Notes: generated from the letters alone by a model not told the origin. A stretch of DNA of 10,933 nt from Burkholderiaceae bacterium (GCA_030151165.1 JASLEM010000153.1:1-10933); one strand, 5' to 3'. Counted from the first letter of the stretch, positions 1 through 8,053 are shown. Made by a program: numbers and translations.

Positions 1-1788
1 GCCGTCGCCGAGACCTTCGGCTACCACGGCAACACGACGATGCGCGCGTCCGAGATGCTGATGCAGCGCTACTACTGGGCGGCCAAGGCCGTCACCCAGC
101 TGAACCAGGTGCTGCTGCTGAACCTCGAGGAGCGCATCAACGGCTCGGAAGACCTGCCGATGCGCCCGCTCAACGAGCGCTTCCTCGACCGCGGCGGGCT
201 GCTGGAAGTCGCGAGCGACGACGTCTACCTGCGCGAACCGCACGCGATCCTCGAGACCTTCCTGCTGTACCAGACGACGGAAGGGCTGCAGGGGCTGTCG
301 GCGCGCACGCTGCGCGCGCTCTACAACGTGCGCAACCAGATGAACGGCGAGTTCCGCCGCGACCCGGTCAACCGCGCGCGCTTCCTCGCGATCCTGCAGG
401 CGCCGGTGCGCCAGACGCACGTGTTCCGGCTGATGAACCAGACCTCGGTGCTGGGGCGCTACCTGTGGGTGTTCCGGCGCATCGTGGGGCGCATGCAGCA
501 CGACCTGTTCCACGTCTACACGGTCGACCAGCACATCCTGATGGTGCTGCGCAACGTGCGCCGCTTCTTCATCCCCGAGCACGCCCACGAGTACCCGAAG
601 TGCACGGCGCTCGCCGCGAGCTTCGACAAGCCCTGGGTGCTCTACGTCGCGGCGCTGTTCCACGACGTCGCCAAAGGCCGTGGCGGCGACCACTCCGAGC
701 TGGGCGGCACCGAAGTGCGCCACTTCTGCCGCGACCACGGCATCGAGAAGGCGGACGCCGACCTGATCGAGTTCCTCGTCCGCCACCACCTCACGATGAG
801 CCACACCGCGCAGAAGGAGGACTTGTCCGACGCGCGCGTGATCACCGATTTCGCGACCAAGGTCGGCACGCCGCGCGCGCTCACCGCGCTCTACCTGCTG
901 ACCGTCGCGGACATCCGCGGCACCAGCCCCAAGGTCTGGAACGCGTGGAAGGGCAAGCTGCTGGAAGACCTGTTCCGGCTCACGATGCGCGCGCTCGGCG
1001 GCGACGCCCTCGCGCTCGATGCCGAGATCGACGCCCGCAAGAAGGAAGCGCGCCAGATCCTCGCGCTGCATTCGGCGCTGCCCGGCACCGAGTCGCCGCT
1101 GTGGAAGACGCTCGACCTCAGCTACTTCGCGCGCCACGACCCGAACGAGCTGGCGTGGCACGCGCGCTCGCTGTGGCGCCACATCGAGACCGAGGTGCCG
1201 GTCGTCCGCGCGCGCCCGTCGCCGCTCGGCGAAGGCCTGCAGGTGCTGATGTTCTCGCCCGACCGCTCCGACCTGTTCGCGCGCATCTGCGGCTATTTCG
1301 ACGGCGCCGGCTTCTCGATCCAGGACGCCAAGATCCACACGACCAACGCCGGTTTCGCGCTCGACACCTTCCAGGTCGTCAACCCGGCCTACGAGGACGA
1401 CGGCCCGGCCGGCTACCGCGACCTGATCTCGCTGGTCGAGAACCAGGCCGCGATCGCCGCCGCGTCCACCGGCCCGCTGCCCACGCCGCGCTCGAGCCGC
1501 GTCTCGCGGCGCGTGAAGTCGTTCCCGGTCGTGCCGCGCGTGTCGCTGCGCCCGGACGAGCGCGCCCAGCGCTGGTTGCTGTCGATCAGCGCCAGCGACC
1601 GCTCCGGCCTGCTCTACTCGGTCGCCCGCGTGCTCGCGCAGTACCGCATCAACCTGCAGCTCGCGAAGGTGTCGACGCTCGGCGAACGCGTCGAGGACAC
1701 CTTCCTCGTCGACGGCGCCGCGCTGCAGAACAACCGCCTGCAGATCCAGGTCGAGACCGAGCTGCTGGACGCGATCTCGGCCGCCTGA
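1..1788 (+). CDS. glnD: GlnD, bifunctional [protein-PII] uridylyltransferase / uridylyl-removing enzyme, 5'-truncated by window edge
   Basis: The reading frame is open from base 1 and ends at TGA 1786-1788, giving 595 visible residues. Full-length GlnD is about 850-900 residues, so the N-terminal nucleotidyltransferase core is outside the window. Visible parts, in window numbering: a helical GlnD linker (residues 1 to about 150); an HD phosphohydrolase domain with the ALFHDVAKGRGGDHSE motif, its His-Asp pair at about 221-222 and further His residues around LVRHHL; and two C-terminal ACT domains at about 413-480 (starting LQVLMFSPDRSDLF) and about 523-595 (WLLSISASDRSGLL). By family knowledge, GlnD uridylylates PII proteins (GlnB/GlnK) when glutamine is low. 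The HD domain removes UMP when glutamine is high, and the ACT domains sense glutamine. The enzyme is cytoplasmic. The ATG at position 40 is internal and is not the start. The convergent acetyltransferase gene ends at the very next base. Confidence 0.96.
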   Translation, partial: AVAETFGYHGNTTMRASEMLMQRYYWAAKAVTQLNQVLLLNLEERINGSEDLPMRPLNERFLDRGGLLEVASDDVYLREPHAILETFLLYQTTEGLQGLSARTLRALYNVRNQMNGEFRRDPVNRARFLAILQAPVRQTHVFRLMNQTSVLGRYLWVFRRIVGRMQHDLFHVYTVDQHILMVLRNVRRFFIPEHAHEYPKCTALAASFDKPWVLYVAALFHDVAKGRGGDHSELGGTEVRHFCRDHGIEKADADLIEFLVRHHLTMSHTAQKEDLSDARVITDFATKVGTPRALTALYLLTVADIRGTSPKVWNAWKGKLLEDLFRLTMRALGGDALALDAEIDARKKEARQILALHSALPGTESPLWKTLDLSYFARHDPNELAWHARSLWRHIETEVPVVRARPSPLGEGLQVLMFSPDRSDLFARICGYFDGAGFSIQDAKIHTTNAGFALDTFQVVNPAYEDDGPAGYRDLISLVENQAAIAAASTGPLPTPRSSRVSRRVKSFPVVPRVSLRPDERAQRWLLSISASDRSGLLYSVARVLAQYRINLQLAKVSTLGERVEDTFLVDGAALQNNRLQIQVETELLDAISAA

Positions 1789-2265
1789 TCACGCGCCGGG
1801 CCGCAGCACCTTGCGCATCGCGGCGTACTCGATCAGGACGCCGCGGATCTCGTTGGCATGGTGGTCGACGATCTCGAAGCCGAAGTGCCGGTAGAACGGC
1901 TGCGCGGTGCGGCTCACTTCCGAAGTCAGCACGGCGATGCCCAGCTCGTCGGCGCGCTCGTGGATGCGCCGCATCAGCATCCCGCCGATGCCCTGCTGCC
2001 CGGCACGCGCCGAGACGAAGAAGTGGTCGATGTAGCCGCTCGGCTGGACGTCGGCATACGCGACGATCTCGCCATCGCGCTCGACGACGAACGGCGCGAT
2101 GCCCTGCATGCGCTTCGCCCACGACGCGGGGTCGAACTCGCGCGGCGCCCACGCGTCGACCTGGGCCTGCGTGTAGTCGCGGATCGCCACCTCGTGGATC
2201 GCGGACTGGAACACGCGGCGCAACGCCGGTTCGTCGCCGGGGCGGAACTCGCGCAGCGCGATCAT
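1789..2265 (-). CDS. GNAT-family N-acetyltransferase, 158 aa
   Basis: This is a single-domain GCN5-related N-acetyltransferase of normal length for the fold. The sequence opens with the typical first strand (MIALREFRPGDEPALRRVF). It carries the acetyl-CoA pyrophosphate-binding motif A as IDHFFVSARAGQQGIGGMLM at about residues 79-98, where QQGIGG fits the Q/R-x-x-G-x-G/A signature. The late segment SRTAQPFYRHFGFEIV (about 119-134) is the usual motif B region, with the A-x-x-F/L-Y-x-x-x-G-F pattern. The substrate cannot be deduced; it could be a small molecule, an antibiotic or a protein N-terminus. The ATG overlaps the TGA of the upstream DUF4124-like gene as ATGA, so translation is probably coupled. 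No strong Shine-Dalgarno is seen, only a weak AGGCGGG, which fits coupling. The stop codon abuts the glnD stop. Confidence 0.88.
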   Translation of the reverse strand: MIALREFRPGDEPALRRVFQSAIHEVAIRDYTQAQVDAWAPREFDPASWAKRMQGIAPFVVERDGEIVAYADVQPSGYIDHFFVSARAGQQGIGGMLMRRIHERADELGIAVLTSEVSRTAQPFYRHFGFEIVDHHANEIRGVLIEYAAMRKVLRPGA

Positions 2266-2687
2266 CGGTCGCCCGCCTGTCGGATCATCCGGTCGCGCGC
2301 CTGGTCGATCTCGTCATGGCTCATGCGCGGGATCAGCGGAGCGCTCGCGACGCTGGCCGCGATCGCGGCGACCGTCGGCGCCACGGCCTGCGCGAGCGAC
2401 GGCTTCGGGAACGACATGACGGTCACCGTGCCACCGTTCGCAGCCAGCTCGCGGCTGCCGGCGGGGCAGGCCTGGTCGCTGTAGACGGTGCGCGCACCGA
2501 CCCGGCACTTGTGCACGCCCGCGGCGGCGAGCGTGGCCGCGGTGTCGGGCGTCGCGTCGGCGGGCGGCACACCCAGCCGCGCGGCGACGGTCCGCAGCAG
2601 CGACGAATCGCGCCCGACCCAGGCCGCGCCCAGCGCGCCCGCGACGATCACCGCGACGAGGCCGCGGACGAGGATGTTCTGGTTCAT
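2262..2687 (-). CDS. Small membrane-anchored or exported protein with DUF4124-like motif, 141 aa
   Basis: The frame stays open upstream to 2786. I choose the ATG at 2687 because the product then begins with a proper N-terminal hydrophobic segment (MNQNILVRGLVAVIVAGALG, about residues 6-25), which would be a signal anchor or uncleaved signal peptide. No lipobox is evident. The centre holds VHKCRVGARTVYSDQACPAG, which resembles the DUF4124 signature in which a short strand pair ends in Y-(S/T)-D-x-x-C-P; the two cysteines could form a disulfide in the periplasm. The C-terminal half is Ala-rich, then ends in a charged helix (MSHDEIDQARDRMIRQ). DUF4124 has no firmly known function. No clear ribosome-binding site is seen. 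It lies 175 bp downstream of phaB on the same strand and overlaps the acetyltransferase start by 4 bp. It may have its own promoter, because a hairpin separates it from phaB. Confidence 0.72.
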   Translation of the reverse strand: MNQNILVRGLVAVIVAGALGAAWVGRDSSLLRTVAARLGVPPADATPDTAATLAAAGVHKCRVGARTVYSDQACPAGSRELAANGGTVTVMSFPKPSLAQAVAPTVAAIAASVASAPLIPRMSHDEIDQARDRMIRQAGDR

Positions 2688-2766
2688 GTCGAGGATTCCG
2701 GGGACATGCGGTGACCCGTGCCGCGCTCGCGGCCTACCGGTCGTGGCGGCGCCGTGCCCCAACGAA

Positions 2767-2797
2767 TCGGCCCCGGACACTCGCACATCCGGGGCCG
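2767..2797 (-). terminator. GC-rich hairpin after phaB, probable transcription terminator
   Basis: A 10-bp perfect inverted repeat pairs 2768-2777 (CGGCCCCGGA) with 2788-2797 (TCCGGGGCCG) around a 10-base loop. It lies about 65 bp beyond the phaB stop codon in the direction of pha transcription. On the minus strand the stem is followed by ATTCGTT, which is only weakly U-rich, so this could be an imperfect intrinsic terminator or a stability hairpin. It is the only strong stem in the 175-bp gap between phaB and the DUF4124-like gene. The remainder of that gap (2688-2862) holds no convincing gene. Confidence 0.55.
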
Positions 2798-2862
2798 GGC
2801 CATCCTGGTGATGCGCACGCGGCGCGCGTCATGCGCGCCACGCACATCACGCACGCGAAGCT

Positions 2863-3596
<734 letters not shown>

Positions 3597-3600
<4 letters not shown>

Positions 3601-3613
3601 CTCATGTCTCCTT
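3597..3613 (-). promoter_or_regulatory. phaB ribosome-binding site with an overlapping two-codon ATG-AGA-TGA
   Basis: The Shine-Dalgarno AAGGAG occupies 3608-3613 and lies 7 nt before the phaB ATG (3598-3600), which is optimal. Between them sits another ATG (3603-3605), only 2 nt from the AAGGAG, that reads ATG-AGA-TGA. Its stop overlaps the phaB start as ATGA. The spacing shows that the second ATG is the true start, since the first would be initiated poorly and encodes only Met-Arg. Confidence 0.7.
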
Positions 3614-3700
3614 GCAGTTTTGTTGGGGCTCGTCGTGGGTCGTCCCCACTATCGCGCGTTGTGGGAGCGGGCTGCCTCAGGGCCAACCCGATGCCCCGGA
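3601..3700 (-). other. phaA-phaB intergenic spacer with a stem-loop
   Basis: This 100-bp spacer inside the pha operon has no gene. It can form a 7-bp stem between 3668-3674 and 3684-3690 (CGGGUUG with CAGCCCG in the minus-strand RNA, one G-U pair) around a 9-base loop just after the phaA stop. A second weaker GGGG/CCCC pairing is possible nearer to phaB. There is no T-tract, so I read these as mRNA-stabilising or processing structures, not as a terminator. Confidence 0.35.
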
Positions 3701-4885
3701 TCATTCACGTTCGACGGTCAGCGCCACGCCCATGCCGCCGCCGATGCACAGTGACGCGATGCCCTTCTTCGCGTCCCGGCGCGCCATCTCGTGCAGCAGC
3801 GTGACGAGGATGCGCGCGCCGGACGCCCCGATCGGGTGCCCGATGGCGATCGCGCCGCCGTTGACGTTGACCTTGCCGAGATCCCAGCCCATCTCCTGGT
3901 GCACCGCGCAGGCCTGTGCGGCGAAGGCCTCGTTGATCTCCAGCAGGTCGAGGTCGGCGGCCTTCCAGCCGGCGCGCTCGAGCGCCTTGCGCGCGGCCGG
4001 CACCGGGCCCATGCCCATGATGGCGGGGTCGAGGCCGGCGCTCGCGTACGACGCGATGCGCGCGAGCGGCTTGAGGCCGAGCGCGGCCGCCTTCTTCGCC
4101 GACATCACCACCACGCCCGCGGCGCCGTCGTTCAGGCCCGACGCGTTGCCGGCGGTGACCGAGCCCGCCTTGTCGAAGGCCGGGCGCAGGCCGGCGAGCG
4201 CCTCCTGCGTCGACTTGCGGTTGATGAACTCGTCGCGGTTGAAGACGACCGGGTCGCCCTTCTTCTGCGGGATCGAGACGCCGACGATCTCCTTGTCGAA
4301 GAACCCGGCATCCTGCGCCGCCGCGGCCTTGGACTGCGAGGCGTAGGCCAGCTCGTCCTGCTGCTCGCGCGAGATCGAATACTTCTTCGCGACGTTCTCC
4401 GCCGTGATGCCCATGTGGTACTGGTTGTAGACGTCCCACAGGCCGTCGACGATCATCGTGTCGATCATCTTCCAGTCGCCCATGCGCTGGCCGTCGCGCG
4501 AGTTCGGCAGCACGTGCGGGGACATGCTCATGCTCTCCTGGCCGCCGGCGATGATGATCTCGGAGTCGCCGTCGCGGATCGCCTGCGCCGCCAGCATCAC
4601 GGCTTTCAGGCCCGAGCCGCAGACCTTGTTGATCGTCATCGCGGGCACCGTGTTCGGCAACCCGCCCTTGATGACGGCCTGGCGCGCCGGGTTCTGGCCG
4701 GCGCCGGCCTGCAGCACCTGACCGAGGATCACCTCGCCGACCTGGTCGCCCTGCAGCTGCGCGCGCGCGAGCAGCTCCTTCAGCACGGTGGCGCCGAGCT
4801 CGGCCGCCGGCACCTTGGCGAGGCTGCCCCCGAACTTGCCGACCGCGGTGCGGGCCGCTGCAACGATGACGATGTCTTCAGCCAT
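3701..4885 (-). CDS. phaA: PhaA, acetyl-CoA C-acetyltransferase (beta-ketothiolase), 394 aa
   Basis: This biosynthetic thiolase condenses two acetyl-CoA to acetoacetyl-CoA, the first step of PHB synthesis. The nucleophilic cysteine is C89 in [12 protein letters not shown]. The C-terminal catalytic pair is H350 in [12 protein letters not shown] and C380 in SLCIGGGMG. All three are at or within two residues of the positions known for Zoogloea and Ralstonia PhaA. The segment [13 protein letters not shown] and the thiolase signature [14 protein letters not shown] are also present. Length is exactly typical (about 393). The start ATG at 4885 is preceded by AGGAG (4893-4897) with 7-nt spacing. The reading frame happens to stay open far upstream, through phaC in another frame, but the ribosome-binding site and homology fix this start. 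It lies 68 bp after phaC. BktB-like broad-specificity thiolase is possible, but PhaA fits better. Confidence 0.96.
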   Translation of the reverse strand: MAEDIVIVAAARTAVGKFGGSLAKVPAAELGATVLKELLARAQLQGDQVGEVILGQVLQAGAGQNPARQAVIKGGLPNTVPAMTINKVCGSGLKAVMLAAQAIRDGDSEIIIAGGQESMSMSPHVLPNSRDGQRMGDWKMIDTMIVDGLWDVYNQYHMGITAENVAKKYSISREQQDELAYASQSKAAAAQDAGFFDKEIVGVSIPQKKGDPVVFNRDEFINRKSTQEALAGLRPAFDKAGSVTAGNASGLNDGAAGVVVMSAKKAAALGLKPLARIASYASAGLDPAIMGMGPVPAARKALERAGWKAADLDLLEINEAFAAQACAVHQEMGWDLGKVNVNGGAIAIGHPIGASGARILVTLLHEMARRDAKKGIASLCIGGGMGVALTVERE

Positions 4886-4953
4886 GTCTGTTCTCCTGAC
4901 GGGATGATACGGTATGGGGTATGGGCGCTCGACGCGTCGCGCGAGCGAGGTGC
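4886..4953 (-). other. phaC-phaA intergenic spacer with inverted repeats
   Basis: This 68-bp spacer contains the phaA ribosome-binding site (AGGAG, 4893-4897). It also holds a perfect 10-bp palindrome CGACGCGTCG at 4930-4939, nested in a stem of CGCTCG (4926-4931) and CGAGCG (4942-4947). A short direct repeat reads CCATACC twice in tandem on the minus strand near 4911-4924. No T-tract follows. This could be an mRNA processing or stability element that sets phaC against phaAB levels; that role is inferred. Confidence 0.35.
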
Positions 4954-6876
4954 TCAGGCCTTCTGCTGGACGTAACGGCCCGGCGCCGGCTCGATCGCCG
5001 CGAACTCGCGGCTGCCCGGCGCGCGCGGCGCGGCGACGGCGCCGCCGCCGAAGCCGCTGAGCCAGTGCGACCAGTCCGACCACCAGCTGCCCGGATGCTC
5101 GGTCGCGCCGGCCAGCCACGCGTCGGCGGACGCGGGCAGCCGGTCGTTGATCCAGTGGCTGCGCTTCTTCGACTTCGGCGGGTTGATCACGCCCGCGATA
5201 TGGCCCGAGGCGCCGAGCACGAAGCGCGTCTTGCCGCCGAGGATCTGCGTCGACTCGTACGCGCCCTTCCACGGCACGATGTGATCCTCGCGCGAGCCGT
5301 AGACGAACGCCGGCGCCGTGATCGCCGACAGGTCCAGCGCCTCGCCGCACACCGTCAGGCCGCCCGGCTTGCGCAGCGAGTTCTCGAGGTAGGTGTTGCG
5401 CAGGTACCAGCAGTACATCGGCCCCGGCATGTTGGTGGCGTCGCTGTTCCAGTACAGCAGGTCGAACGGCGGCGGCGTCTCGCCCTTGAGATAGTTGCCG
5501 ACGACGTAGTTCCACACGAGGTCGTTCGGACGCAGGAAGCTGAACGTGCTCGCCAGCTCGCCGCCCTTGAGCAGCTTCGGTCCGTTGGGCGCCGACGCGC
5601 CGAGCGTCATCTCGCGCAGCTGCACGGAGGCCTCGTCGACGAAGATGTCGAGGATGCCGGTGTTCGAGAAGTCGAGGAAGGTCGTGAGCAGCGTGACGCT
5701 CTCGGCCGGATGCTCGCCGCGCGCCGCGAGCACGCCCAGCCCGGTCGCGAGCAGCGTGCCGCCGACGCAGAAGCCGAGCGTGTTGATCGTCTCGGCGCCG
5801 GTGATCTCCTGCACCACGCCGATCGCGCGGATCACCGCGTTCTCGATGTAGTCGTCCCACGTGCGGTCGGCCATCGAATCGTCGGGGTTGCGCCAGCTGA
5901 TCACGAAGGTGCGGTGGCCTTCGGAGACGGTGTGGCGGATCAGCGAGTTCTCGGGTTGCAGGTCGAGGATGTAGTACTTGTTGATGCACGGCGGCACGAA
6001 CAGCATCGGGCGCGCGTGCACCTTGTCGGTCAGCGGCTTGTACTCGATGAGCTGCAGGTACTCGTTCTCGAAGACGACCGTGCCCTCGGTGGTCGCGACA
6101 TTGCGGCCGACCTCGAACACCGACTCGTCCGTCTGCGACAGGTGGCCCTGCTGCACGTCGCTCCACAGGTGCTGCAGACCGGCGGTGATGCTCTCGCCCT
6201 TCGTCGCGATCGCCTTCTGCTGCGCCTCGGGGTTGAGCGCGAGGTAGTTCGACGGGCTGGTCGCGTCGACCCATTGCTGCACCGCGAACTTGACGCGGGC
6301 GCGGGTCTTCTCGTCGCCCTGCAGGCTGTCGGCCAGCTTCGTCAGCGTGCGCGCGTTCAGCAGGTACATCTGCGCGGTGTAGGCCGACGCCGGGTTCTGC
6401 AGCCAGTCGGCGGCGGCGAAACGGCGGTCGCCGATGGGCTGGGGCGCGGGCCTCTCGGCGACCGGGGCGGCCGCGCCCGGCATCGAGCCCGGCGCGAGCG
6501 GGACGGGGATCTGGTCGATCGTGCTGTTCCACAGCTGCGTGGCCTGCGCGACGTACTGCGCCTGCAGCTCCGACAGCGTCGACGGCGGCAGCGCCAGCAC
6601 GCTCATCGATTGCAGGAACGTGCCGATCGCCGCGCCGAACGCCTCGGGGCTGTGCGCGGGTGCGGGCGACGCAGCCTGCGCGCCCTTCCCGGCGTGCGAC
6701 GCGATGGACGCCTCGGCGGCCTTGTCGGAGGCCACCGCATCGGCGGCGCGGGCGGCCGCGGTGGCGGAGGTGCGTGCGCTGCTCGTCCTGCGGGCGGCCG
6801 GCTTGCGCGCGGGGCTCTTGCGCGCCGGGGTCTTGCCGGCGGCGGGGCTCGCCGGGGCGGCGGGTTTGCGGGCCAT
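4954..6876 (-). CDS. phaC: PhaC, class I poly(3-hydroxyalkanoate) synthase, 640 aa, with Lys/Arg/Ala/Pro-rich N-terminal tail
   Basis: PhaC polymerises (R)-3-hydroxyacyl-CoA into PHA on the granule surface. The lipase-like box is GFCVGG with nucleophile C370. The catalytic Asp is D531 in [11 protein letters not shown] and the catalytic His is H559 in [13 protein letters not shown]. The recalled Ralstonia eutropha residues are C319, D480 and H508, a constant offset of 51, so the catalytic body is intact and the extra length is N-terminal. Residues 1-75 form a low-complexity tail (MARKPAAP..., [16 protein letters not shown]) with about 13 Lys/Arg and few acids. The PhaC N-terminal domain starts near residue 78, and the conserved end [12 protein letters not shown] is present. 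ATG 6876 is chosen because GGAG (6886-6889) lies 9 nt upstream. In-frame GTG/ATG/ATG codons at 6897-6889 would add only 7 residues and lack a site. It is the first gene of phaCAB. Confidence 0.95.
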   Translation of the reverse strand: MARKPAAPASPAAGKTPARKSPARKPAARRTSSARTSATAAARAADAVASDKAAEASIASHAGKGAQAASPAPAHSPEAFGAAIGTFLQSMSVLALPPSTLSELQAQYVAQATQLWNSTIDQIPVPLAPGSMPGAAAPVAERPAPQPIGDRRFAAADWLQNPASAYTAQMYLLNARTLTKLADSLQGDEKTRARVKFAVQQWVDATSPSNYLALNPEAQQKAIATKGESITAGLQHLWSDVQQGHLSQTDESVFEVGRNVATTEGTVVFENEYLQLIEYKPLTDKVHARPMLFVPPCINKYYILDLQPENSLIRHTVSEGHRTFVISWRNPDDSMADRTWDDYIENAVIRAIGVVQEITGAETINTLGFCVGGTLLATGLGVLAARGEHPAESVTLLTTFLDFSNTGILDIFVDEASVQLREMTLGASAPNGPKLLKGGELASTFSFLRPNDLVWNYVVGNYLKGETPPPFDLLYWNSDATNMPGPMYCWYLRNTYLENSLRKPGGLTVCGEALDLSAITAPAFVYGSREDHIVPWKGAYESTQILGGKTRFVLGASGHIAGVINPPKSKKRSHWINDRLPASADAWLAGATEHPGSWWSDWSHWLSGFGGGAVAAPRAPGSREFAAIEPAPGRYVQQKA

Positions 6877-7064
6877 GATCGTTGTCTCCATCATCACGCC
6901 CGCGTGCCCGAAGCTTCCGGCGCCCGGTGGCGTCCCGGCCTGGGGTCGAGCGTGATTTCTCTGCTGCAGTGGGTCCGCGCCTAGCTTACCCCACGATCAA
7001 TGACAGCTACGATGGCGACACCGGCCTTTTGCCTTTTCCATTCACGAACCCTTCCCCACCGCCC
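6877..7064. promoter_or_regulatory. Divergent intergenic region between phaC and a small membrane-protein gene; putative pha promoter region
   Basis: This 188-bp region separates two head-to-head genes, so it should hold promoters for both. For phaC, GGAG at 6886-6889 is the ribosome-binding site. For the plus-strand gene, a weak sigma70-like pair is visible: TTACCC at 6986-6991 and TACGAT at 7008-7013, spacer 16. I could not find a good consensus pair for phaC. An AT-richer patch spans about 6981-7047, including GGCCTTTTGCCTTTTCCATT. A CTGCAG palindrome lies at 6963-6968. None of these is individually firm. Confidence 0.4.
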
Positions 7065-7328
7065 ATGCACATCGTCGCCGTCGGCTGGGCCTACGTCGTC
7101 CTCATGATGGTGCTCGCCGAGGCGCTCGGCCCGGGCGGCAGCGCGCTGGGCGCCGTCGTCACGCTGATGCTGTACGGCGTGCTGCCGCTGGCGATCGTGC
7201 TGTACGTCGGCGGCACGCGCCGGCGCGCGCGGGCGCGGCGCGCGGCCGAGGCGTCAGAACGGGTCGATCCAGGCCGCGGCGGCGAGGCGGCCGGTGAGGC
7301 GGTCGCGCCGGTACGAGAAGAAGCGTGA
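7065..7328 (+). CDS. Small two-helix inner-membrane protein of unknown function, 87 aa
   Basis: The frame is open from further upstream, but ATG 7065 gives a sensible product that begins directly with a membrane helix. Helix 1 spans about residues 3-20 (IVAVGWAYVVLMMVLAEA). Helix 2 spans about 28-48 (LGAVVTLMLYGVLPLAIVLY). A strongly basic stretch (TRRRARARRA, about 51-60) follows and should stay in the cytoplasm, which places both ends inside. The remaining C-terminal tail is charged and low in complexity, and it is encoded on the strand opposite the last 25 codons of pgeF. I recall similar short proteins near phaC in other Burkholderiales, but I cannot name a family. No clear Shine-Dalgarno is seen. 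The function is unknown. The position next to the pha promoter makes a role near PHA metabolism possible but unproven. Confidence 0.65.
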   Translation: MHIVAVGWAYVVLMMVLAEALGPGGSALGAVVTLMLYGVLPLAIVLYVGGTRRRARARRAAEASERVDPGRGGEAAGEAVAPVREEA

Positions 7329-8048
7329 CGCGTCGCTGACGGTGCACAGGCCGCAGCCGGTCACGTCGACCAGCCCGAGCCGCCGCAGCCGGCCTTGCGC
7401 GAGCGCGGGCAGGTCGGCCATCCACTTCAGCACGCCGTCCTGCGCGGGCGCGGGCACGAAGTGCCGGCCTTCGTGGTCGTTGAAGGCCTCGAGCACGTCG
7501 ACGCCGACCTCGAACCGCGTCGGCCCGATCGACGCGCCCAGCCACGCGACGATGTCGGCGGCCGGCACCTGCGCGGCGGCGCGGATCGCGTCGACCGTCG
7601 CCTCCAGCACGCCGCCGGCCAGGCCGCGCCAGCCGGCGTGCGCCGCGCCCACGGCCTTGCCGTCGCGCGTGGCGAAGAGCACGGGCAGGCAGTCGGCGAC
7701 CATCACCGTGCACGCGATGCCGGGCGCGGTCGTGATCGCGGCGTCGGCGCGCTCGGTCGGGCGGTCGGCGCCGACATGCTCCGGCGTCAGCCGCACGACG
7801 CGCGTGCCGTGCACCTGCTCGAGGAACACCGGCATCGCGCCGAGCGTCGCGGCGAAGCGGCGCCGGTTCTCGGCGACGGCGATCAACTCGGCCGGGTCGT
7901 CGGACTGCGCCTTGAGGTTCAGCGAGTCGAACGGCGCGGCGCTGACGCCGCCCGCGCGGGTCGTCATCAGCGCGCCCGTGCCGGCCGGCCAGCGCTCGGG
8001 CCAGATCACGTCGGCGCGAGCCAGCGGTTCGATGATTTCAGCGGGCAC
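7254..8048 (-). CDS. pgeF: PgeF / YfiH family (laccase-domain, 'polyphenol oxidase family') protein, 264 aa
   Basis: Family motifs are complete: LMTTRAGGVS near residues 27-36, QVHGTRVV with H80, VADCLPVLF with C120, AAHAGWRG with H137, LGASIGPTRFEVG and a late GCGLCT. His80, Cys120 and His137 are the expected metal and catalytic residues. In E. coli the homologue edits peptidoglycan precursors by removing misincorporated L-Ser from UDP-MurNAc. Other members act on purine nucleosides, so the old label polyphenol oxidase is probably misleading. The start is GTG at 8046-8048, preceded by AGGAG (8054-8058) with 5-nt spacing. The frame runs open to 8390, but that extension lies inside maiA and has no homology. 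The gene starts 8 bp after the maiA stop. A pgeF upstream of phaC is recalled as common in Burkholderiales. Confidence 0.92.
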   Translation of the reverse strand: MPAEIIEPLARADVIWPERWPAGTGALMTTRAGGVSAAPFDSLNLKAQSDDPAELIAVAENRRRFAATLGAMPVFLEQVHGTRVVRLTPEHVGADRPTERADAAITTAPGIACTVMVADCLPVLFATRDGKAVGAAHAGWRGLAGGVLEATVDAIRAAAQVPAADIVAWLGASIGPTRFEVGVDVLEAFNDHEGRHFVPAPAQDGVLKWMADLPALAQGRLRRLGLVDVTGCGLCTVSDASRFFSYRRDRLTGRLAAAAWIDPF

Positions 8049-8053
8049 GTCAG

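Noticed and set aside
465..2714. A 749-codon plus-strand frame across glnD and the acetyltransferase
   Set aside because: It overlaps two well-supported genes in other frames and shows the Arg/Pro/Ala-rich composition of a spurious high-GC frame.
2688..2786. Longer version of the DUF4124-like protein starting at 2786
   Set aside because: The extra 33 residues overlap the terminator-like hairpin and would place the hydrophobic segment internally. The ATG at 2687 puts it at the N-terminus.
3701..6532. A 943-codon minus-strand frame running through phaC (in another frame) into phaA
   Set aside because: Only the last 394 residues are a real protein (PhaA). The upstream part is Arg/Pro/Ala-rich translation of phaC in the wrong frame, typical of high-GC DNA, and phaA has its own ribosome-binding site at 4893-4897.
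6961..6970. CTGCTGCAG as a possible PhaR operator
   Set aside because: Some PhaR regulators bind CTGC...GCAG-type sites, but here the halves overlap with no spacer, and a 6-bp CTGCAG is common by chance in GC-rich DNA.
4921..6984. A 687-codon plus-strand open frame opposite phaC
   Set aside because: Composition is Arg/Ala/Val/Leu-rich without motifs. It is the antisense shadow of the phaC codon bias.
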